Source of the DNA: Clostridia bacterium
GTDB lineage: Bacteria; Aerophobota; Aerophobia; Aerophobales; AE-B3A
Assembly: GCA_030610745.1 (NCBI GenBank)
Contig: JAUWRC010000024.1
Span: 1-13,291, forward strand
Reading direction: 5' to 3'
Length of the DNA stretch: 13,291 nucleotides
Both the position numbers and the translations under genes were made by a program. The notes under the pieces are model-generated. The model saw nothing but the letters and a program-made list of their open reading frames with translations. It did not search any database and was not told the origin of the DNA. Shown in pieces: positions 8,440 to 13,291 of this stretch (the stretch's first letter is position 1; each line of letters begins with the position of its first letter).

Positions 8440-8515
8440 TGGAGCGGGAAACGGGATTTGAACCCGCGACCCTCAGCTTGGGAAGCTGATGCTCTACCGA
8501 CTGAGCTATTCCCGC
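8440..8515 (-). tRNA. tRNA-Gly, anticodon CCC
   Basis: A 7-bp acceptor pairs GCGGGAA (8515-8509) with TTCCCGC (8450-8444), discriminator T, and an encoded CCA at 8442-8440. The D arm is TAGCTCAGTCGGTAGAGC. The anticodon stem TCAGC/GCTGA closes loop TTCCCAA, giving CCC, which reads GGG codons. The T arm GCGGGTTCAAATCCCG is intact. Confidence 0.95.
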
Positions 8516-8528
8516 CTCAACCTCAACT

Positions 8529-8556
8529 ATTATATCAAATCTGCTTGAAAAAGCAA
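8529..8556 (-). promoter_or_regulatory. Extended -10 promoter of tRNA-Gly
   Basis: On the minus strand TTGCTT (8551-8556) is followed after 16 bases by a perfect TATAAT (8529-8534), which is directly preceded by TGA, an extended -10. The expected start site is about six bases before the tRNA 5' end. Confidence 0.75.
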
Positions 8557-8576
8557 TACGCGTATAAGGAAAGAAA

Positions 8577-8744
8577 GCTCATAGCTCATGGCTCATAGTA
8601 TAGAGAAAGAAATAAGAGACAAAGAAAAATCTGTGGTGAGAATATACCAACTTCTTGCTTCTCTGCTTCTTACTTCTTGTATTGCTTACAGCTTAAAGCT
8701 TGCAGTTTTTTCGAGATACGCATCACGCACAACGCGTCACGATT
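8577..8744. repeat. Composite repeat island between tRNA-Gly and argB
   Basis: Left end 8577-8604: GCTCATA, GCTCATG, GCTCATA, then a degraded unit. Right end 8717-8744: TACGCAT, CACGCAC, AACGCGT, CACGATT, (T/G)CGTNNN heptads on the minus strand. Interior arrays: CTTCTTG-like units at 8651-8679 and GCTTACA, GCTTAAA, GCTTGCA at 8684-8704, again with a 7-base period. The argB stop codon (8737-8739) lies inside the right array. No gene is seen in it. Confidence 0.8.
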
Positions 8745-9594
8745 TTACAACCTGTGTTCCAATTCCTTTATCAGTAAAAATTTCTAATAAAAGAGAATGA
8801 GGGAGCTTTCCATTAATAATATGTACCTTATTTACTCCCTGCTTTAGCGCTGTTTGACAGGCTCTAGCTTTAGCTATCATTCCCTTCTGAATTTTTCCTT
8901 CCCCGAGCATACCTTCTATTTGTTCTATAGTTAAGTTAGAAATGAGACTTTTCTCATCAGAAAGATTCTCCAGGATGCCTTCTACATCTGTAAGAAAGAT
9001 TAATTTCTCCGCCTTTAGAGCCCCCCCAATTTGGGCAGCCACTGTATCGGCATTTATGTTAAGAGTCTCTCCTTCTTTATTTGTGGCTATGGGAGCGATA
9101 ACAGGAATAAAGCCTTCTTTTTCTAAAATTTCAATAGAGGTTGGATCTATATATTCTACTTCTCCCACCAGACCTAAATCCTCATCTTTACATTTCTTAG
9201 CTATGATAAGCTGTCCATCTTTACCTTCTAAGCCTATGGCTTTACCTCCAAATTGGTTAAGCAGGGAAACTATCTCTTTATTTATCTTACCCACCAGAAC
9301 CATCTCTACAATCTCCATAGTCTCTTTATTAGTGACCCGATTTCCTCCAATGAATCGGGACTTTACACCTAGTTTTTCCAACATCTTCGTTATTGCTTCT
9401 CCTCCTCCGTGAACTACTACCGGTTTTATCCCCACATATTTCATTAAGGCAATATCTTCGGCGACCCCCTTTTTCAGGTTCTCGTCGGTCATAGCTTTCC
9501 CGCCGTATTTTATAACTACAGTCTTCCCGAAGAATTCCCGTATGTAGTGCAAGGCTTCTACTAGAACTTCTGCTCGATTTATCTCTTTTTCCAT
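8737..9594 (-). CDS. argB: N-acetylglutamate kinase
   Basis: Second step of arginine synthesis: phosphorylates N-acetylglutamate with ATP in the cytosol. At 285 residues it shows the amino acid kinase fold: VVIKYGGKAM (about 27-36) with the catalytic lysine, the VVHGGGEAI glycine loop, ALKQGVNKVHIING, and INADTVAAQIGGALKAEKL with the nucleotide-site lysine. The extra N-terminal helix before TVVIKYGG is typical of hexameric, arginine-inhibited enzymes, so feedback inhibition is likely. AGGAGG lies eight bases before the ATG (9592-9594). The C-terminus GIGTQVVKS is complete, and the TGA falls within a heptad array. It follows the permease gene by 13 bases and is probably cotranscribed; no other arg genes are in view. 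Confidence 0.96.
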   Translation of the reverse strand: MEKEINRAEVLVEALHYIREFFGKTVVIKYGGKAMTDENLKKGVAEDIALMKYVGIKPVVVHGGGEAITKMLEKLGVKSRFIGGNRVTNKETMEIVEMVLVGKINKEIVSLLNQFGGKAIGLEGKDGQLIIAKKCKDEDLGLVGEVEYIDPTSIEILEKEGFIPVIAPIATNKEGETLNINADTVAAQIGGALKAEKLIFLTDVEGILENLSDEKSLISNLTIEQIEGMLGEGKIQKGMIAKARACQTALKQGVNKVHIINGKLPHSLLLEIFTDKGIGTQVVKS

Positions 9595-9607
9595 TTTATC
9601 TCCTCCT

Positions 9608-10540
9608 CTACCCTATATATCCTAAGTTGTAGAGGAACTTAAGGATGATAACCCCTACAGCAATGAAAAGTACAAAGGAAAAATAATACCTTGTGGAAGC
9701 TGCTCTTATTTTCTTATTTAGCATTGCTCCCAATTGTGAGCCACCTAGCGAACCGGCTAAGATGCAAGCTGCCAGGTAAAAATTCACATTTCCTTTGAAA
9801 AAATGGGTTAGCGTTCCATACCCCGAGGTGAATATGATTTGAAAAAGGCCTGTCCCGATAGCTATGCGGGTTGGAATTCCAAAAAAATAAATAAGGCAAG
9901 GAGTTATAATAAATCCACCTCCTACACCCAGAAGTCCAGAAGCTATTCCTACGACAAAACCTAAAGCGATAAGGGTCCACACCGAAATAGATTCTATCCC
10001 AGAGATAGGTAGAGAAAGAGTAGGAGCTATTCTTATCTTCTGAATTTTTACCGAAATCCTTGTTGCTACTACTCCTCCTTGAGGAGCTCTTTTTTTCGCC
10101 TTTATACTTTCAAAAAACATGGAGGTTGCCACTATTAAAAGGAGAACTACATAGATTCCCGTCATCCAAAGATACATTTTACTAAAAGAGTAATTATGAA
10201 TAGTAATTGACCCCAGTCTTTTCAATTTTACCAAAAGTCGTGCTCCTAGCTCTACCCCTCCCACCGACCCCATGAGGGTAAATAGGGCAAGTCTATAGTC
10301 GATGTGTCCATAGGCTTTGTGCTTGAGACTGGCTGCCGTAGTGGTACCTACCATTTGACAGAGGTCACTACCTACAGCGATATTATAGGGGATACCGAAA
10401 ACAATATTAAGTAGAGGCGTCATTAAAAATCCACCCCCTACTCCAAACCATCCGGATAAAACACCTATAAGAAAGCCCAAACCAATCAGACCCGGCAAGT
10501 TAACCATGACGTTGGCCGTTGGCAGCAATGTATTTAACAT
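9608..10540 (-). CDS. TSUP family membrane permease (TauE/SafE type)
   Basis: Integral membrane protein of 310 residues with two homologous halves, each beginning with the family glycine motif: GLGFLIGVLSGWFGVGGGFLMTPLL (first) and ALGFVVGIASGLLGVGGGFI (second, near 193-212). About eight membrane helices are expected. A long basic loop (near residues 148-185, KAKKRAPQGG) separates the halves. Relatives export or import sulfite, sulfonates and other small anions; the substrate cannot be read here. The ATG at 10538-10540 has AAAAGG almost touching it, so the start is uncertain: TTG at codon 5 has better spacing. The next gene, argB, lies 13 bases downstream. A DUF47-like remnant ends 15 bases upstream. 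Confidence 0.93.
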   Translation of the reverse strand: MLNTLLPTANVMVNLPGLIGLGFLIGVLSGWFGVGGGFLMTPLLNIVFGIPYNIAVGSDLCQMVGTTTAASLKHKAYGHIDYRLALFTLMGSVGGVELGARLLVKLKRLGSITIHNYSFSKMYLWMTGIYVVLLLIVATSMFFESIKAKKRAPQGGVVATRISVKIQKIRIAPTLSLPISGIESISVWTLIALGFVVGIASGLLGVGGGFIITPCLIYFFGIPTRIAIGTGLFQIIFTSGYGTLTHFFKGNVNFYLAACILAGSLGGSQLGAMLNKKIRAASTRYYFSFVLFIAVGVIILKFLYNLGYIG

Positions 10541-10555
10541 CCTTTTCTATTCCAA

Positions 10556-10669
10556 CTAAGTTATCTTTATTACTATGTCGCTGATAATATTAGCTGCTTC
10601 ATCACAGCTATCGGCACAGTTACTTAAGTGCCGGTATAGCTCTCTCATTTCAAACCTATTCCTTCGGAA
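10556..10669 (-). pseudogene. C-terminal remnant of a DUF47/PhoU-like phosphate transport regulator
   Basis: An open stretch on the minus strand reads MRELYRHLSNCADSCDEAAN and then IISDIVIKIT before TAG (10556-10558). This closely follows the last helix of DUF47 (TIGR00153) proteins: an acidic coiled helix ending in a DIVIK motif. Only about 30-37 residues remain of a family normally about 200 long. The open frame is cut by TGA at 10670-10672, where the repeat module starting at 10674 begins, and nothing DUF47-like is visible beyond the repeat. DUF47 genes usually pair with phosphate or anion permeases, which fits the TSUP gene next door. Confidence 0.6.
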
Positions 10670-10673
10670 TCAA

Positions 10674-10762
10674 GATAAGCCTCGCTACGCTCGGCATATC
10701 TCGTACATCGTATTTCGTACATCGTACTTCGTTATTCAAAAAATATTCAAATTCCGATACGA
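10674..10762. repeat. 89-bp composite repeat, second copy
   Basis: The flank module 10674-10705 is identical to 7933-7964. Five heptads follow at 10701-10735: TCGTACA, TCGTATT, TCGTACA, TCGTACT, TCGTTAT. The second module at 10732-10762 differs from 7991-8021 at two of 31 bases. The left edge coincides with the break in the DUF47-like gene. Confidence 0.9.
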
Positions 10763-10804
10763 AAATATATTCCATTTTCTCTCCGAATTATGAACTATTT
10801 GTGT

Positions 10805-10906
10805 TCGTTGTTCGTAGTTCGTAGTTCATAGACTAAGATTTTCTGTTTATTCATAGATCATTATGCGTTATTTTGTCAATGAACTATGAACTCATAACTA
10901 TGAACT
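10805..10906. repeat. Facing heptad arrays in the strand-switch gap
   Basis: 10805-10832 on the plus strand: TCGTTGT, TCGTAGT, TCGTAGT, TCATAGA. 10879-10906: ATGAACT, ATGAACT, CATAACT, ATGAACT, which on the minus strand are (T/G)AGTNNN units. Together with 10701-10735 they fill the gap between the leftward and rightward genes. No gene is seen in 10670-10927. Confidence 0.75.
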
Positions 10907-10927
10907 AATATAAGATGAAAAGGTGAA

Positions 10928-10993
10928 ATGTCAAGAATTACCTCAGGGCAATTTTTCAGAGAACTAAAACCTTGGCTTGAACATAGAAAATGA
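10928..10993 (+). pseudogene. Possible N-terminal gene remnant, 21 codons
   Basis: ATG at 10928 follows AAAAGGTGA and reads MSRITSGQFFRELKPWLEHR, then K and TGA at 10991-10993. The stop falls exactly where the duplicated archease segment begins, so a longer gene may have been cut here. The FF-ELKPW wording is protein-like but I cannot assign a family. It could equally be chance. Confidence 0.3.
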
Positions 10994-10999
10994 TACTAT
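10972..10999 (+). promoter_or_regulatory. Promoter-like sequence of the archease fragment copy
   Basis: TTGGCT (10972-10977), 16 bases, TACTAT (10994-10999) with TG one base upstream of it. The -10 lies in the duplicated segment; the -35 and most of the spacer are unrelated to the intact copy, yet spacing is the same. Confidence 0.4.
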
Positions 11000-11129
11000 T
11001 TAAGCGAAGATGAAGAAATACAAGTTCATTAATCATACAGCTGATTTGGGAATCAAAGTATGGGGAAAATCAAGAGAAAATTTATTCGAAAATGCTGCCT
11101 GGAGTATGTTCGACATCATGGCAAATTTG
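10991..11129 (+). repeat. 139-bp direct repeat, left copy (archease promoter and 5' end)
   Basis: Aligns without gaps to 12604-12742 with five mismatches: one upstream of the start codon, two silent, and two that change amino acids (Lys/Gln at codon 3, Asn/Asp near the right edge). Similarity stops abruptly at both ends. The two copies are 1613 bp apart. Confidence 0.95.
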
Positions 11130-11246
11130 TGGAACTCAAATAATAAAGTGATTCATTCTCTTATGCCTTTGAGCAGTTATCAAAGGTTTTCTATGCCTGA
11201 ACAAAAGAAAAAATTACTCTTTTATTTTTCTTTTCTTAAGCTTTAG
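11010..11246 (+). pseudogene. Truncated archease gene copy
   Basis: The first 40 residues (MKKYKFINHTADLGIKVWGK through DIMANL) are nearly identical to the intact archease at 12623. The frame then leaves the homology and runs 38 unrelated, low-complexity residues to a stop. It keeps the N-terminal metal-site Asp12 but lacks the remaining core and the C-terminal Asp of the family, so it cannot be a working archease. A hairpin with a T-run follows inside the unrelated part (11166-11190). It appears to be a by-product of the duplication, not a gene. Confidence 0.85.
11166..11190 (+). terminator. Weak intrinsic terminator-like hairpin
   Basis: CCTTTGA and TCAAAGG (7-bp arms, 7-base loop) followed by TTTT. 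It would end transcripts from the truncated archease copy. The stem is AT-rich and the T-run short. Confidence 0.35.
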
Positions 11247-11378
11247 GACCGTACGGTTAATATCGGAAATTCTCTCCGCCAGTTCCTGAAGTTTCTTCCA
11301 GTTTCTTACTTCTTTCTCTGCCTCAGGTTTTATTTTCTTGGATAGGTATAAAAGCTCTGTTTCTCCCTTCTTGCGGAC
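11214..11378 (-). pseudogene. C-terminal gene remnant, possibly DUF6788-like (insertion-sequence associated)
   Basis: A minus-strand open stretch of 54 codons, with no usable start codon before an in-frame TAG about 15 bases further up, ends at TAA (11214-11216). It reads KKGETELLYLSKKIKPEAEK, then EVRNWKKLQELAERISDINR and TVLKLKKRKIKE. The pattern (a YLS strand, then a helix with W-KL-EL--RIS-IN) resembles the tail of DUF6788-type proteins found beside transposases. That identification is from memory of the family pattern and is tentative. Its missing 5' end is replaced by the toxin-antitoxin promoter. Confidence 0.45.
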
Positions 11379-11406
11379 TTGACTGTTTTTATATTGTATA
11401 TACTAT
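11379..11406 (+). promoter_or_regulatory. Promoter and possible operator of the toxin-antitoxin operon
   Basis: TTGACT (11379-11384), 16 bases, TACTAT (11401-11406). The palindrome GTATATAC (11396-11403) overlaps the -10 and could be the autoregulatory operator typical of such modules, but no protein site is known for it. The leader is about 65 bases. Confidence 0.6.
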
Positions 11407-11479
11407 GTAAATAGTCTCTTTATGAAAGGTGGGAGCTTCGTGATAGGCATGAAAATAAAATGAATAGGGAGTGAGATTA

Positions 11480-11707
11480 ATGGTTTTAAGAGAAATAGTG
11501 GAAGAAGTACCTGTATTCAAATCTATAGAAAAAAAGGAGAAATTTTTAATAGTCTTGAGCGCTTTGTCTCTAAGGCTGATAAGCTTATCCAAAGCGACAG
11601 AAATAATGAATATGAGTGCCCAAACACTGCTTGAATTTTTAGATGCATTAGGAGTCAGTTTTTCCTATCTTGAGGAAGAAGACGTGGATTTAGAAAGGAC
11701 CTGGTAA
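11480..11707 (+). CDS. UPF0175-family antitoxin
   Basis: A 75-residue protein. The second half (RLISLSKATEIMNMSAQTLL then EFLDALGVSFSYLEEEDVDL) follows the UPF0175 pattern: a helix-turn-helix-like segment (sLsKAteimnMS) followed by a short acidic tail. Such proteins neutralise DUF3368 PIN-like toxins encoded next door and probably repress their own promoter. The ATG at 11480 has AGGGAG about eight bases upstream; an in-frame GTG at 11471 overlaps that site and is less likely. The toxin ATG comes two bases after its TAA, so the two are coupled. Whether the pair is active is not shown. Confidence 0.8.
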   Translation: MVLREIVEEVPVFKSIEKKEKFLIVLSALSLRLISLSKATEIMNMSAQTLLEFLDALGVSFSYLEEEDVDLERTW

Positions 11708-11709
11708 AA

Positions 11710-12198
11710 ATGACTGCAGTGTTTAACTCTTCTCCAATAATATTTTTATCAAAATTAGAGTTAATGGAAAAGGTGTTATCTTTATTTGAGCTAATCTATA
11801 TTCCTGAATCAGTTATTGAAGAAATTTTATCTAAAAAAGATGAAAGCAGTAAAGCCCTTGTCCAACTTTTGGAATCTAATAAATTAGTTAAGATTAAAGG
11901 AAAGAATAGAAGGTTGTTTAAAGCCTTAAATAAAACGCTTGGGAAAGGAGAGTCTGAAGTTATAGTATGTGCCATTGAAAATGAAAAAGAAAGCATTGTG
12001 ATCCTTGATGATTATGTTGCTAGAAAGGAAGCCCTAAAATTAGGGCTTAAAATTAAAGGAACGCTGGGCATAATTAAAAGATTATATGAATTGGGAGAAG
12101 TTCCCTTTGATCTTAAAAATTTATATAAAAGACTTACCCATATTAATTTTAGGGTAAAGGAAAAGATTTTTAAAGAAATATTTGAAGAGTGGTATTAA
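11710..12198 (+). CDS. DUF3368 PIN-like toxin (putative ribonuclease)
   Basis: A 162-residue protein of the DUF3368 branch of PIN-like nucleases. It starts with FNSSPIIFLSKL, where Asn6 takes the place of the first PIN aspartate, as is common in DUF3368. It then has LGKGESEVIVCAIE (Glu81) and VILDDYVARKEALKLGLKIK (Asp100, Asp101, Arg105), followed by the GTLGIIKRLYELG signature. PIN toxins cut RNA; the target of this one cannot be predicted. An AAAGGA site lies about 12 bases before the ATG. The gene is complete and placed directly after the UPF0175 antitoxin, a standard type II arrangement. Confidence 0.85.
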   Translation: MTAVFNSSPIIFLSKLELMEKVLSLFELIYIPESVIEEILSKKDESSKALVQLLESNKLVKIKGKNRRLFKALNKTLGKGESEVIVCAIENEKESIVILDDYVARKEALKLGLKIKGTLGIIKRLYELGEVPFDLKNLYKRLTHINFRVKEKIFKEIFEEWY

Positions 12199-12442
12199 AT
12201 ACCTATTCTCTCACTGCTGTTAACACTGTTGGGGCTGTAGTTGATAAAAGATCTCTGTAAATACAATTTTCGTCGCTGGTAATTTTGCCTTAAAGAAAAC
12301 TTTTACCCAGAAGTCTCATTTTCCTAATATCCTTTCTCCCCTTTTATCCGGAAATCTCAACCTTACTATCTTAGCCTCTTTTTCCCTTCCAATTCTTTAA
12401 ATTTGTTTTCTATGACAGAAGGGGATGGTAATTAGAAATGTT
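12199..12442. other. Gene-free gap downstream of the toxin gene
   Basis: AT-rich DNA with no recognisable gene, RNA or heptad array. Short minus-strand open stretches (for example one encoding EAKIVRLRFPDKRGERILGK) look faintly protein-like and may be further remnants, but I cannot assign them. Confidence 0.4.
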
Positions 12443-12603
12443 TTATCCCCAGGGAATTTCTCGCACAAGTTGTGCGAGTTTTGGATTATCCTTGTAGGCC
12501 CAGTTCTCAACTTCATCTATGTTTTCTTGGTTAAGGTTATACATTTTATAGACACGTTTGTCAATCTCAAAGAAGTAAAAATGCTTGACTTTAGGGTGGG
12601 GAG
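12443..12603 (-). pseudogene. C-terminal gene remnant, unrecognised
   Basis: The minus strand encodes KVKHFYFFEIDKRVYKMYNL, then NQENIDEVENWAYKDNPKLA and QLVREIPWG before TAA (12443-12445). The amino-acid make-up looks like a real protein tail, but the frame runs upstream into the archease promoter and antisense archease, so its own 5' part is missing. The break falls at the edge of the 139-bp duplicated segment (12604). I do not recognise the family. Confidence 0.4.
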
Positions 12604-12612
12604 TGATATTAT
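12585..12612 (+). promoter_or_regulatory. Extended -10 promoter of archease, giving a near-leaderless mRNA
   Basis: TTGACT (12585-12590), 16 bases, TATTAT (12607-12612) preceded by TGA. The -10 ends only ten bases before the ATG at 12623, so the expected start site is about two to four bases upstream of the start codon. There is no ribosome-binding site. Confidence 0.75.
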
Positions 12613-12742
12613 TTAAGCGAAGATGAAGCAATATAAGTTCATTAATCATACAGCTGATTTGGGAATCAAAGTATGGGGAAAATCAAGAGAAAATTTATTC
12701 GAAAATGCTGCCTGGAGTATGTTCGACATTATGGCAGATTTG
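12604..12742 (+). repeat. 139-bp direct repeat, right copy
   Basis: Right partner of 10991-11129 (134 of 139 identical). It contains the archease -10, the start codon and the first 40 codons, and continues into the intact gene. Confidence 0.95.
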
Positions 12743-13039
12743 AGCAAAGTAGAAGCAAGAGATCTAATTAAGGTTCGAATTGGACAAGAAAATATCGAGG
12801 AACTATTAGCAGATTGGCTGCGAGACCTTCTTTACAGATTCACTGGGGAAGGATATCTTTTGAAGGATTTTAAGGTAAAGAAAATCAACAGCCAGGGTCT
12901 TGAGGCAGAGGTAAAAGGAGAAAGGTTAGATTTATCACGCCATTCTCTGAAGAGGGAAATAAAGGCTGTCACCTATCATGAGCTTGAGGTTAAGAAAACT
13001 CCCAAAGGATGGGAGGCACAGGTCATATTTGATATATAG
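12623..13039 (+). CDS. Archease, RtcB activator
   Basis: Small protein (138 residues, normal length) that helps the RNA ligase RtcB take up GTP and turn over. The family pattern is clear: FINHTADLGIKVWGKS with Asp12, ENAAWSMFDIMADLSKV, a middle LLADWLRDLLYRF helix, KAVTYHELEVKK, and GWEAQVIFDI with the C-terminal Asp137. These acids form the metal site in known archeases. No ribosome site precedes the ATG, and the promoter leaves almost no leader. rtcB follows on the same strand after a 195-base gap filled by an array-bracketed element with a large hairpin. A 5' fragment of the same gene lies 1.6 kb upstream. Confidence 0.94.
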   Translation: MKQYKFINHTADLGIKVWGKSRENLFENAAWSMFDIMADLSKVEARDLIKVRIGQENIEELLADWLRDLLYRFTGEGYLLKDFKVKKINSQGLEAEVKGERLDLSRHSLKREIKAVTYHELEVKKTPKGWEAQVIFDI

Positions 13040-13097
13040 CAAATTAGTCGCTCGTATCTCGTCGCTCGCCGCTAGTAGTAGCGGTCGGATTATAAAT

Positions 13098-13124
13098 ACT
13101 CAGTGAACCCCGTGTCATTGCGAG
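13098..13124 (+). repeat. Dispersed TCATTGCGAG-type repeat, copy 2
   Basis: Matches the minus strand of 8114-8140 at 25 of 27 bases. It lies inside the element between archease and rtcB. After GCGAG the two copies diverge. Confidence 0.7.
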
Positions 13125-13138
13125 GGATGAAAAAAGCA

Positions 13139-13185
13139 CCCCCTCACCTTAATCCTCCCCCGAGGGGAGGATTAAGGTGAGGGGG
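13139..13185. repeat. Perfect 22-bp-stem hairpin between archease and rtcB
   Basis: Arms 13139-13160 and 13164-13185 are exact reverse complements around a CGA loop. The left arm begins CCCCCTCACC and the right arm ends GGTGAGGGGG. No T-run follows, so it is not a classic terminator, but an mRNA covering archease and rtcB would carry a very stable stem here. The 3047-3083 hairpin shares its wording. Confidence 0.9.
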
Positions 13186-13234
13186 AATTAACCAGTTAAC
13201 TAACGAGCAACGAACAACAAGCAACGAGTAAAAA

Positions 13235-13291
13235 ATGGCTGAGGAATTTGAACTAAAAAAAATTGATGATTATCGCTGGGAAATACCTAAA
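13235..13291 (+). CDS. rtcB: RNA-splicing ligase RtcB, N-terminal 19 codons (runs off the window)
   Basis: MAEEFELKKIDDYRWEIPK is visible before the window ends. The WEIPK stretch is typical of the RtcB N-terminus, and the gene follows archease, its usual partner. RtcB joins RNA 2',3'-cyclic phosphate and 5'-hydroxyl ends using GTP and manganese, for tRNA or other RNA repair. No ribosome-binding site is seen: the 35 bases before the ATG are a heptad array. Assignment rests on 19 residues plus context. Confidence 0.8.
   Translation, partial: MAEEFELKKIDDYRWEIPK

Larger units (their letters stand above)
13045..13234. repeat. Array-bracketed element between archease and rtcB
   Basis: Left end 13045-13079: TAGTCGC, TCGTATC, TCGTCGC, TCGCCGC, TAGTAGT. 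Right end 13200-13234: CTAACGA, GCAACGA, ACAACAA, GCAACGA, GTAAAAA; on the minus strand these are TCGTNNN-type units. The array ends on the base before the rtcB ATG. The interior holds a TCATTGCGAG repeat copy and a perfect hairpin. Confidence 0.87.

Noticed and set aside
8588..8800. Plus-strand open frame of 70 codons
   Set aside because: It is made of low-complexity arrays and antisense argB.
8942..9412. Plus-strand open frame of 156 codons
   Set aside because: Fully antisense to argB, whose conserved motifs are clear.
11471..11479. GTG start for the antitoxin, three codons upstream
   Set aside because: The GTG overlaps the AGGGAG ribosome site; the ATG at 11480 has proper spacing.
11389..11592. 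Minus-strand open frame across the toxin-antitoxin leader
   Set aside because: Antisense to the UPF0175 gene and its promoter, with no coding character.
12460..12478. Perfect 19-bp palindrome with CTCGCACAA arms followed by TTTT
   Set aside because: It looks like an operator or terminator, but it lies in the protein-like remnant (encoding LAQLVRE), has a one-base centre and is 260 bases past the toxin gene; function not supported.
12425..12616. Plus-strand open frame of 63 codons before archease
   Set aside because: Overlaps the better protein-like minus-strand remnant and the archease promoter; no family pattern.

Overview
The window is chromosomal DNA from an AT-rich bacterium. It has a class A-type RNase P RNA, ClpC, DnaB, L27, NAD-dependent SerA with a class V aminotransferase, and an archease-RtcB pair. 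This gene mix, and very unusual intergenic DNA, point to a non-proteobacterial, probably uncultured lineage. I cannot name the phylum from the sequence alone.

Layout. From 1 to about 10.67 kb every gene lies on the minus strand, so transcription runs right to left. The order along transcription is: the C-terminal remnant of a DUF47/PhoU-like gene, a TSUP (TauE/SafE) permease, argB, tRNA-Gly(CCC), tRNA-Arg(TCG), a coiled-coil protein overlapping an RNase HI gene, rnpB (whose 5' end lies inside the RNase HI gene), a 57-residue membrane protein, rpmA (L27), a class V aminotransferase, serA, dnaB, purA and the start of clpC. L27, aminotransferase and serA form a tight group; the last two would make serine from 3-phosphoglycerate. 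From about 10.9 kb the orientation switches to plus. A broken copy of the archease gene comes first, then a gene-remnant region, a UPF0175/DUF3368 toxin-antitoxin operon with its own promoter, the intact archease gene and the first 19 codons of rtcB. Archease is the known activator of the RNA ligase RtcB.

The most unusual feature is the intergenic DNA. Nearly every gap is filled by arrays of 7-base units of the form T(C/A)GT or GCGT plus three variable bases, very often exactly five units (35 bp). In at least six gaps (3009-3186, 6243-6469, 8267-8436, 8577-8744, 10701-10906, 13045-13234) two arrays face inward in inverted orientation and bracket a 170-230 bp segment. In most of these the arrays run up to the gene edge: they touch the serA stop codon, contain the argB stop codon, and end at the base before the rtcB start codon. 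Another array, with a conserved 32-bp flank, is translated as the N-terminus of SerA. I know of no named element with this structure and treat it as the main discovery candidate.

A second feature is the 139-bp duplication of the archease promoter and 5' end (5 mismatches), which brackets the toxin-antitoxin module and several gene remnants and marks this as a rearranged accessory segment.
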